A stretch of 12,649 nucleotides of DNA from Saprospiraceae bacterium (GTDB taxonomy: Bacteria > Bacteroidota > Bacteroidia > Chitinophagales > Saprospiraceae), in NCBI GenBank assembly GCA_016710625.1, contig JADJVK010000003.1, forward strand, positions 1 through 12,649, written 5' to 3'. Within the stretch, counting starts at the first letter, position 1, and each line of letters starts with the position of its first letter. Positions 5,820 to 12,649 of the stretch are shown piece by piece. The position numbers and the translations under genes are program-made. The notes under the pieces are model-generated. The model saw nothing but the letters and a program-made list of their open reading frames with translations, was not told the DNA's origin and searched no databases.

Positions 5820-8003
5820 CTACTCCACTATCTGCAATTTGGCAAACTTAAGCATGATCTTTTTCTCTTGTTCGTCGTTCAAATCCGAAAAATGAATAGT
5901 GGCGATTCGATTATCTTTTCCTCCTTCTATCCCTAACACTTTTCCTTCTCCAAATTTCAAGTGTAAAACTTTCATCCCAGTAGCAATATTCTCTGATGGC
6001 GAAGGGACAAAATTGCTGATATCTATTTTTGGCAAACTGACTTGTCGAATTGGTTTAAAATTCCCTTTTATACTCGACTTCAAACTGCCAAATGCTTCCG
6101 AAACAAGCTCTGCACCATTGCCTTTCATCGAATTGACATTGCTATCCAAATGTGATTCATTTATTTCAGAAATGAATCGGCTTGGGTCATTATAATTTAG
6201 TTGGCCAAACTTGTATCTACTATTCGAATATGTTAGAGTAAGCAATTGTTTTGCCCTCGTAATCGCAACATAAAACAATCGACGCTCCTCGTCCAGTTCC
6301 TGGGTGGAATTCATAGACATAAAAGATGGAAATAGTTTTTCCTCCAATCCAACCACAAAAACTGACTTAAATTCAAGCCCTTTGGCAGCATGGACAGACA
6401 TTAAAGAAACATAATCGGTGTCGTTTTTTTCATCATCTGCATCCGTATATAATGAAACCGTTTGCAAATAATTGGAAATATTTTTTTCATCATCCGTTTC
6501 TACCAAATCGTTTTCTACATATTCTTTAATACTATCCAACAATGAATTAAAATTCTCCAATCTACCCTGTCCCTCAATGGTGGTGTCCGCCTTTAATTCA
6601 TTGAGCAAACCTGACTGACGGGCTACCATTGTAGCCACCTCATATGCATTTATCACTTTGGCTTTTTGCTTAAAAACCTCCATCATTTCTACAAATCCTA
6701 CCAATAAATTCTTAGTCCTTGGCGGAACTTCCACCTTTAGAATTCCATTCCAGACTGGAATTTGTTCGGCTGTAGCCAGTGAGATTATTTTTTCTACAGT
6801 TGTGTCCCCAATACCTCTTTTGGGATAATTGATGACTCTCTTCAAAAAAGCTTCTTCGTCGTTCGGGTTGATTACCAATCGAAGGTAAGCCAACAGGTCT
6901 TTTACCTCCTTTCGATGATAAAATGACATCCCTCAAAAACTCAGTAAAGTAATATTATAATGCCTTAAATATTCTTCAAAAACCCTTGATTGTGAGTTGG
7001 TTCTGTACAAAATAATATTATCAGTCATAGTCCTGATGAGGCGAATCTTGGTTCCTTCATTATTTTCTGTCCAAATATCTTTCTTTAATTGTCGACTATT
7101 ATATGCTATTACCTCATTGGCTGCCTGTACTATATGGTGAGTAGAGCGGTAGTTCTGCTCCAATTTGATGGTTTTATGCCCCTATTTTTAAAGTCCTTTT
7201 CATAATCTAATATATTATCAATTGTTGCCCCTCTAAAAGCATATATACTCTGAGCATCATCCCCAACCACACAAATATTACAAGGACTTTTATCATAGTA
7301 GGTCAACAATTTTATTATACCATATTGCAATTGATTGGTATCCTGAAACTCATCTACCAAAACATATTTGAACTTATTCCTATATTTCGTAAGTACCTCT
7401 TCGTTTTTTAATAAAAAAGAGCATATAAAAGATACAACATATCGTCGAAATCCATTGCTCCTGCTTTTCTACAACAGCTCACATAAGTTTCATATATTTT
7501 ATAAATATGTGGTCTTTTTGTGAAGCATCTTCTTGCAACAAAATGGGATTGTTCGCATATTTTGCTGGTGGAATGATATTGCTTTTTGCATTTGATATGC
7601 GGCTCAAAACAGCATTTGCAGGGTAGCTAGTGCTATCCAAGTTGAGCTCTTTTACGATTGAGTTAATTAGACTTTTCGAATCGTCTGTATCGTAAATAGT
7701 AAAATCGGAGGTATAATTTATTTTTTCTGCTTCTATTCTCAATATTTTCCCAAATACTGAGTGAAAAGTTCCTTCCCAAATCTGATTTGCTTTTTCTCCC
7801 TACCTTTTCTATTCTTTCTTTCATTTCCTTCGCTTTATTGGTGAAAGTCAAGGAAAGAATTTCCCACAGTGCTACACCTTTTTCAATTAGGTGGGCGATA
7901 CGATAATCAATACCCTCGTTTTGCCAGATCGCAATGGACCAACTTCCGTTTGGGTAACTGCAGCATATTGTGCTGGATTCAATCCTTCTAAATAATGAGA
8001 CAT
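5820..8003 (-). CDS. pcrA: ATP-dependent DNA helicase PcrA/UvrD (broken, with internal deletions)
   Basis: Superfamily 1A 3'-5' DNA helicase acting in nucleotide-excision repair, replication restart and removal of RecA filaments. ATG 8001-8003 starts MSHYLEGLNPAQYAAVTQTE. The Walker A region reads only GPL-R-SGKTRVL, so the expected AGAG of AGAGSGKT is missing. Motif Ia (LSLTFTNKAKEMKERI), motif II (LVDEFQDTN), motif III (VVGDDAQSIYAFRG), motif IV (LEQNYRSTHHIVQAANEV), motif V (VSLMSVHAAKGLEFKSV) and motif VI (RRLFYVAITRAKQ) all follow, then the MLKFAKLQIVE end. At least five frameshifts are needed (about 7930, 7800, 7520-7400, 7165, 6940). Between TMTDN and ILYRTN at about 7012-7024, roughly 25 residues normal for the family are absent. 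The present span encodes about 727 residues; the family in this phylum is somewhat longer. The C-terminal 369 residues (5820-6929) are cleanly open. Confidence 0.95.
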
Positions 8004-8035
8004 GTAGATTTTTTTTGTAAAAAGTGTTTTTAATC

Positions 8036-8043
8036 CAAATATA
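8036..8043 (-). promoter_or_regulatory. Candidate pcrA promoter, -7 box TATATTTG
   Basis: An exact TAnnTTTG match on the - strand lies 33 bases upstream of the pcrA ATG at 8003. No TTG lies at 19-21 bases upstream, so the -33 element is unclear. A separate promoter here would fit the 178-base gap after the protease gene. Confidence 0.38.
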
Positions 8044-8125
8044 TGGATGCAAAATTAGCTTATTTAGAGAAATTATAATTTAAAATAAGCAATTTGAGCA
8101 AATAAGCTCACCAAGAAGATATTTT

Positions 8126-8180
8126 AATAGCTGGTTATCTGTCACTTATGCAAACATATAAAGTTTGCTAGTCAGCTATT
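8126..8180. repeat. Composite hairpin downstream of the protease gene
   Basis: The outer arms AATAGCTG (8126-8133) and CAGCTATT (8173-8180) are exact inverted repeats. They extend inward by two G-T wobbles and two A-T pairs. Inside lies a second inverted repeat, GCAAAC (8150-8155) and GTTTGC (8163-8168), with a 7-base loop. The structure begins one base after the protease stop at 8182. Neither strand has a T run after it, so it is not a standard intrinsic terminator; it could be a 3'-end stabilising structure. Confidence 0.45.
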
Positions 8181-8181
8181 C

Positions 8182-9253
8182 TTACCCAATAGCGCCAAAT
8201 TCATGAATGAGGATATCATCATAATCATCTGCTTTATGCAATAAATTATTGAAAAGTTTTAATCCTGTTTCTGGTTTCCAAATATCAGTCGTACATCACC
8301 AAAGAGATCGCAATCTCTTGTCCTAAAATACTTAATGACAAACCATCAATTCATAATTTTGCCTTAAAAGGTATTCATATATAGCTTTGATATTTTCTTT
8401 AGGCAACTTACATAGGAAAGCATCACCTGTGATCGTTCCTGTTTTTTTCGTGATAAGAAATGGATATTTTTCGCACTTCCATGAATGATGCGCAAGAATT
8501 CGGTCCCAAACGGGATAATGCCACTACATTGCCAGTTTTAGATATTATTTCTTCTATAGTTTTACATACCCCTTTTGGCACATATTCAGGGGCACTGGAG
8601 GGCAAGGCAACCTTTGAGCCACAGGATGGACAATAGTTTTGTTCAATTGTCTTTTCCGTCACCAAATTTGTACAAGATACACATCTTGTTCCACAAGTTG
8701 CTCCAGAATGCAAGAATTCATCAATTGCCTGGATCAACGCTGTGGAAGGCAACGAAAACCCAATACTATTTCCATTTTGAATGATAAATGTGTTGATTCC
8801 AATGACTTGTCCTAGTTTATTCACCAACGGACCACCACTGTTACCAGGATTCAAAGCAGCATCGTGTTGGTAATAATTTAGGGAATTTATAATGTGTTTG
8901 GTATTAGATATAATTCCTTGAGTGGCGGTATATTTCAATCCAAAAGGATGACCTACTGCAATTACGGCATCCCCTTCAGAAACGTTTATTGTATCCAACA
9001 AGTCAATATCGGGGATATTTTCTATAGAAGGTGCACTTAAAAATGCCAAATCATGTTTTTGGTCAATATAGACTACTTTCGATATTTGTCTCTGAAATAA
9101 AGGGCTCTCAATAATCACGGTTGCATTCCCCCGAATCACATGTTCGTTGGTAACTATCAAATTAGCATCTTTCACAACAAAACCAGTTCCTGTGCTATAA
9201 GGAGTAGCAATCTGGACAACCACTTTTTTATATAATTCAATAACCTCTTTCAT
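8182..9253 (-). CDS. Trypsin-like serine protease with zinc ribbon and C-terminal YbjN-like domain (3' half frameshifted)
   Basis: From ATG 9251-9253 (an in-frame TGA lies four codons upstream) the first 180 residues form an S1C/DegP-type protease domain. The triad is His38 (VTNEHVIRG), Asp68 (KHDLAFL) and Ser139 (ALNPGNSGGPLV). There is no signal peptide or membrane segment, unlike DegP, so a cytoplasmic location is inferred. A zinc ribbon follows: Cys191-x2-Cys194 and Cys208-x2-Cys211, with an extra Cys187. The remainder is split. A compensating pair near 8500/8465 hides WRIIHGSAK. Further indels near 8440, 8350 and 8310 separate GTITGDAFLCKLPKENIKAI, ELDGLSLSILGQEIAISL and TGLKLFNNLLHKADDYDDIL, ending GAIG-TAA at 8182-8184. 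The total is about 357 residues. The last domain resembles YbjN or type III chaperone-like folds, but I infer this from pattern alone. No PDZ domain is present. The substrate is unknown. Confidence 0.9.
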
Positions 9254-9275
9254 TGGTATGATGATTCAAGAAATG

Positions 9276-9283
9276 CAAAATTA
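9276..9283 (-). promoter_or_regulatory. Weak candidate promoter for the protease gene, -7 box TAATTTTG
   Basis: A TAnnTTTG match (TAATTTTG) on the - strand lies 22 bases upstream of the protease ATG. The nearest TTG is only 14 bases further up, shorter than the usual spacing. The gene may equally be read from the acyl-CoA synthetase transcript, whose stop is 49 bases away. Confidence 0.28.
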
Positions 9284-9302
9284 ATGAATATCTCACCCAA
9301 TC

Positions 9303-11128
9303 TTACTTTTCTGCGTACATCTCAGCAATTTCTTTTTCATATTTTTGTAAAATCACCCTTCTTTTGAGTTTCATGGTAGGCGTTAGCTCTGCTTCGGTGC
9401 CATCGGCTTTGTGTGGTTTCCCATGTAGTTGGCAATAGTTTAAATGCTTTTATTTGATCCACATGATTAAATTCTGGATTGTATTTATTCACCACAGATT
9501 GGTATTTTTCAATTACCGTTGGGTGCTTTACCATCTCTTTTAGGCTACTCAAATCCAAATGATGCCTACCACACCACTCTTTCAGGGCTTCTTCTGCAGG
9601 AATAATCAAAGCAGTTATAAACTTATGATTGTCCCCTACCACCATAATTTGTTCTATTAAAAAATCCTCTTTTAGCTTTCCTTCAATTGGTGATGGAGCT
9701 ACGTACTTTCCTCCAGAAGTTTTTAACAACTCCTTTTTCCTATCTGTTATTTTCAAGAATTTCACACCGTTCTCTGCGGTAATTAACGTCCCAACATCTC
9801 CAGTTTTTAGCCATTGCTTACCATCTATCGTCTTCATTATTTCAGCCGTCTTATCTGGTTTTCTGTAATAACCAAGCATCACATTCGGTCCATTCACAAT
9901 GATTTCCCCCTCTCCTTGCCTATATTCTCCCTCAGATGTATCAATTTTGATTTCCACTCCGTCTATGGCTGGTCCCACAGTTCCAAGTTTTGCATATCCT
10001 TTGTCAAATCGGGTGATACTGATGGCTGGAGAGGTTTCTGTCATCCATAACCTTCCCGAACTGGAATACCAGCAGCCGAAAAAACTCTAGCCATTTTTTC
10101 TGGACACTGTGCAGCTCCAGTTATGATTCCTTTTACATTACCACCTAGAGCTTCTCTCCACTTACTAAAAATCAATTTGTCAGCTATTTTTAATTTTAAA
10201 GCTTTAATTCCTGTATAAGGTTTATCATATTCAAAATCATCTACTAGTCGTAAAGCCCAGAAAAACAACCCTTTTTTGATACCTTTGAGTGCTAATCCTT
10301 TGTTGTATATTTTTTCATAGACTTTCTCCAAGAGCCTAGGTACAGTTGTAAAAAAATGGGGCTTTACTTTTTTCAAATCTCCCTCATCTCCGCCTAAGTT
10401 ATCCGTACCTACAAAATTTACATTCGCTCCGATGTACAAATAAGCATAGGAGACGACTCTTTCAAACACATGACACATGGGCAAAAAGCTCAAGGATTTA
10501 TCCCCAGCTTTTATAGGAATTAATGGTCGAACAGCATTGATGTTACTCACTATATTGTTGTGGGAAAGCATTACTCCTTTGGGCTCACCAGTCGTGCCAG
10601 AAGTATAAATCAATATTGCCATTTCAGCTGGATTTATCGCATCTTTGATTCGATCACTTCAGATTGGTCACCATCGTGAATCAAATCCATCCAAAATGGA
10701 CGATTGGTTCTTTTATCGCAAGTATAAATGGTGGTTAGTGATGGTACTGCAGCTTGAGCTTTTTTAACCTTATCATACAAATCACCATCCCCAACAATAC
10801 AGGCTTTTATTTCAGCATCATTGAAAATATATTCATATTCTTTTGAGCTAATAGTTGGATAAACGGGGACATTTATTACACCTATTTGCAACATAGCCAA
10901 ATCCATAATTACCCATTCTGGTCTGTTTTTATAGGAAACCATACCCACTCTATCCCCTGGCTTTAATCCTGTCTCTAATAGTCCAACGGCAATTTTTCTT
11001 GATAATTCGAGCACTTCCTTTGTGGAATATTTCACTACTTTTCCATCTACAAAATGACCAATACAATGATCCTGAGGGAAATTTTCCTGTTGATAATAAA
11101 TATAATCGAATAACTTGCTAATTTGCAT
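9303..11128 (-). CDS. Long-chain acyl-CoA synthetase (AMP-binding, FadD/FAA type), frameshifted
   Basis: Activates fatty acids to acyl-CoA through an acyl-adenylate, feeding beta-oxidation or lipid synthesis; probably cytoplasmic or peripheral to the inner membrane. ATG at 11126-11128 gives MQISKLFDYIYYQQENFPQD, then the adenylate-forming core. The P-loop motif YTSGTTGEPKGVMLSHNNIV comes after a frameshift near 10630-10655. Then come FLPMCHVFERV and, across a missing base near 10043, REGYG + MTETSPA. GEGEIIVNGPNVMLGYYRKP, WLKTGDVGTL and ITDRKKELLKTSGGKYVAPS complete the C-terminal hinge. A last indel near 9415-9425 hides the C-terminal catalytic-lysine motif ELTPTMKLKRR, ending MYAEK-TAA at 9303-9305. 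About 608 residues, the normal length for long-chain enzymes (FAA/ACSL type, longer than typical proteobacterial FadD). It follows the TatD gene by 45 bases and likely shares its transcript. Confidence 0.95.
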
Positions 11129-11173
11129 AACTAACCACTTTTTATCTGTGGCTAAAGTTAAAAAATATTATGG

Positions 11174-11885
11174 TCAACGAAATGTTTTATTAAAATTATT
11201 TTGCAAAATTGAAATTAATGACTCCAATTCGATGGATTTTAAAAACTTAATTTGGTCATAAACGGTTTTGATAGAAATCGTACTATCATCCGTTTCTAGG
11301 AAAATGGAATCCAAATCAATGGCTGAAATATAGGTGTTTAAAATAGATTTTGGATTCAAAATAGCAGTACCAATAGAGATAACACAACCATTCTGAACCA
11401 ATAAATCATAAAAACTTTTCTATGATTGAAGCCATGGAAATATCCATGGCATTTGTGGTTTTAGCTGGCGTTTTATTTGTATTATTTCATGAAAAGATTT
11501 TACACTATGCAAAATCATGGGCAAATTGTGCTGCTCAGATAATTCGATTTGGCGAATAAATACTTCTTTTTGTAGCTCCCAATTTGTTTCTATCCTTTAT
11601 CCAATCAGCTTCGCCAATTGCAATACAGTTCACTTCTTTCAATAATAATGACACCTGGTCTATTTGATGTAGATAATTTTCCGCATCCAAATACCAAGGA
11701 TGGATTCCTACAGAAAAGGTGGTTTTTCCTTTATTTCTATCCAAAGAATTAGGTTGGAGAAAGGTGTTTGCATCCTGTTGCAAATTCACATTTGTCCAAA
11801 CATCCACATCGTGAGTAGGAATATGATGAGTATGTATATTTATAAAGCTTTCCAACTCATCTATTATTGAAAATTGAAATGGCAA
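11174..11885 (-). CDS. TatD-family metal-dependent hydrolase (short Bacteroidota form), frameshifted
   Basis: TatD-type TIM-barrel metal hydrolase; relatives are DNases or related hydrolases, and the substrate here is not known. The N-terminal strand is FINIHTHH with the HxH metal pair (H18, H20 from the TTG at 11883-11885). FSVGIHPWYL and IAIGEA follow, the latter carrying the conserved Glu. Indels near 11575-11605 then hide LDK and LQKEVFIRQIELSEQHNLPM. The next metal His is in ILHSVKS. An extra C near 11440 breaks FHGFNHRK, which holds the following His. The C-terminal part has LVQNGCVISIG and LETDDS with the catalytic Asp, ending at TGA 11174-11176. About 236 residues, shorter than the usual 255-265 of E. 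coli TatD. The start is uncertain: only TTG is available in frame, because the anti-sigma TAA lies four codons upstream. It begins 15 bases after that gene. It is unrelated to Tat export. Confidence 0.85.
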
Positions 11886-11900
11886 CAGCCAAATAAATGT

Positions 11901-12149
11901 TTATGATATGCTAAACGGGGGTTGTCTTAATCGCTCTTTTATATTCTCAATCAATGCAGGGGAAACACTTTTTCTACTCACATTGGATCTTAGAAAAGTT
12001 CTAAAATTTCTTTCTTGATCTAAAACTGCCTGAAAATGTGGGTTGTTTTTTACTTCATTCATCAACACTTCTTGTTCATCCATCTGAAGCTCGTTGTCTA
12101 AATATAAATCCACTCTGTGTTTAAAATCATGTCGAATCTCTGGTTGCAT
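11901..12149 (-). CDS. Putative anti-sigma factor, small and cysteine-free
   Basis: An 82-residue protein from ATG 12147-12149: MQPEIRHDFKHRVDLYLDNE, then LQMDEQEVLMNEVKNNPHFQ, a coiled, charged middle (QERNFRTFLRSNV) and VSPALIENIKERLR. The pattern of a short helix with VDLYLDNEL, an acidic helix, and an x-Phe-Arg-x-Phe-Leu segment resembles RsrA/ChrR-type anti-sigma domains in Bacteroidota. There is no cysteine, so no HxxxCxxC zinc site. A 14-residue upstream extension from TTG 12191 is possible, but the Met start is more likely. It lies 82 bases after the ECF sigma gene, the classic arrangement for a cytoplasmic anti-sigma partner, and 15 bases before tatD. It is one of two genes that appear intact. 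The function is inferred mainly from position and length. Confidence 0.65.
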   Translation of the reverse strand: MQPEIRHDFKHRVDLYLDNELQMDEQEVLMNEVKNNPHFQAVLDQERNFRTFLRSNVSRKSVSPALIENIKERLRQPPFSIS

Positions 12150-12231
12150 AGAAACATTTTTTAAACTTGTACCCAAATCGCTGAAATACAAGTTTTTATC
12201 TTAAAATTTTATTTGTGTCAATACTCAAATG

Positions 12232-12649
12232 CTAATTCCTCTTATCTTCATATCCTAAGGACTCAGCATAACTTTTTAGTTTCTCTTTCAGTAAATTCCT
12301 AGCTCGGTGCAATCTGATGCTTTACCGTTCCTACCGTTCTGAGTGCGGCAATTTCATCTGCACTTTAACTAAAGCCTTCCCAAATCACACAATACTTGTG
12401 ACGGTCAGAAAATCTTCAGGAAGAGTGTTGGGTGCAAAAGTCCCTCGTCTCCCATCATTTTCTGAAACAAATCAGTTCTAAGGGTCAGCTGTACTAGCTA
12501 ATTGAGGTGGTATCTTCTTCGTCATGATAGACTACATAGTCTTCAAAAGTTAACCTTATTCGACTACCACTGCTTTTCACGTAGTCGTTTTATAAAAGCA
12601 TTTTTCAATATCCTGAACAACCAAGCCTTCGGATTAGTTTCCCACTTCA
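12232..12649 (-). CDS. ECF-type RNA polymerase sigma factor (partial, heavily frameshifted)
   Basis: C-terminal two-thirds of a sigma-70 family ECF factor that directs RNA polymerase to its own promoter set; the 5' end lies beyond the right edge. From the edge inward: KWETNPKAWLFRILKNAFIK (end of region 2), then in another frame RLTFEDYVVYHDEEDTTSIS (the linker), LRTDLFQKMM, and TLPEDF of region 4. DEIAAL and GTV follow, then RLHRARNLLKEKL, the DNA-recognition helix, ending KSYAESLGYEDKRN-TAG at 12232-12234. At least six indels or stops interrupt about 418 bases, the worst density in the window, perhaps because it is near a contig end. The downstream putative anti-sigma gene supports the ECF call. 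The specific ECF group cannot be judged from these pieces. Confidence 0.85.

Noticed and set aside
5899..6195. 98-codon + strand frame antisense to pcrA
   Set aside because: It lies wholly opposite the intact C-terminal part of the helicase; low-complexity composition expected of a reverse frame.
8150..8168. Inner hairpin GCAAAC/GTTTGC as an intrinsic terminator
   Set aside because: Six base pairs with a 7-base loop and no T run on either strand; reported only as part of a composite repeat.
1..12649. Mass pseudogenisation, as in a degenerating symbiont genome
   Set aside because: Breaks fall as single-base indels, often in homopolymers, in otherwise well-conserved motifs; in-frame stop substitutions are few. 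Sequence error fits better, though the two PcrA deletions stay open.
1..12649. CRISPR array, tRNA, rRNA or insertion sequence
   Set aside because: No regularly spaced direct repeats, cloverleaf, ribosomal motif, transposase or terminal inverted repeat was seen on either strand.

Overview
The window looks like chromosomal DNA of a low-GC member of the Bacteroidota. The evidence is a GldB-type lipoprotein, a PorT-type outer-membrane barrel, a PcrA helicase with the Bacteroidota-style C-terminus (MLKFAKLQIVE), and several upstream boxes matching the Bacteroidota sigma consensus TAnnTTTG. A finer placement (for example Saprospiria or Chitinophagia) cannot be supported from this sequence. Apart from the tail of one + strand gene at the left edge, all thirteen recognisable genes lie on the - strand.

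The dominant property is a very high density of small insertions and deletions. Twelve of the fourteen genes, including the edge fragment, are split into pieces in different frames. The pieces join into normal full-length family members if single bases are added or removed, often in homopolymer runs. Compensating indel pairs also hide short stretches of wrong residues inside apparently open frames. This looks like uncorrected sequencing or assembly error rather than mass pseudogenisation, so the gene extents below are reconstructed from the broken pieces. Only the Uma2-family nuclease gene and the putative anti-sigma gene read through cleanly.

Layout in - strand transcription order, from the right edge: an ECF sigma factor (5' end outside the window) and a small cysteine-free putative anti-sigma protein; a TatD-family metal hydrolase; a long-chain acyl-CoA synthetase; a trypsin-like protease with a zinc ribbon and a third C-terminal domain; PcrA/UvrD helicase; Uma2-family nuclease; a secreted CAP-domain protein; an outer-membrane beta-barrel protein; NadC; GldB; an isopenicillin-N-synthase-like oxygenase; and TatA. 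The end of an unidentified + strand gene converges on tatA, and a strong hairpin between them can terminate both.

The genes are mostly housekeeping or envelope functions: sigma/anti-sigma signalling, fatty-acid activation, DNA repair, NAD synthesis, Tat export and a gliding or secretion-associated lipoprotein. nadC and gldB are separated by 3 bases and the oxygenase follows gldB by 42, so these three probably form one transcript from a promoter before nadC. The sigma, anti-sigma, tatD and acyl-CoA synthetase genes are also tightly spaced. I see no CRISPR array, insertion sequence, rRNA or tRNA, and no gene-free stretch over 300 bases; the longest gap (4825-5111) is described below. I did not find convincing evidence of a new multi-gene system. 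The most interesting points are the protease/zinc-ribbon fusion without a signal peptide, a near-leaderless promoter for the Uma2 gene, a composite hairpin after the protease gene, and large in-family deletions in PcrA, including its Walker A loop.
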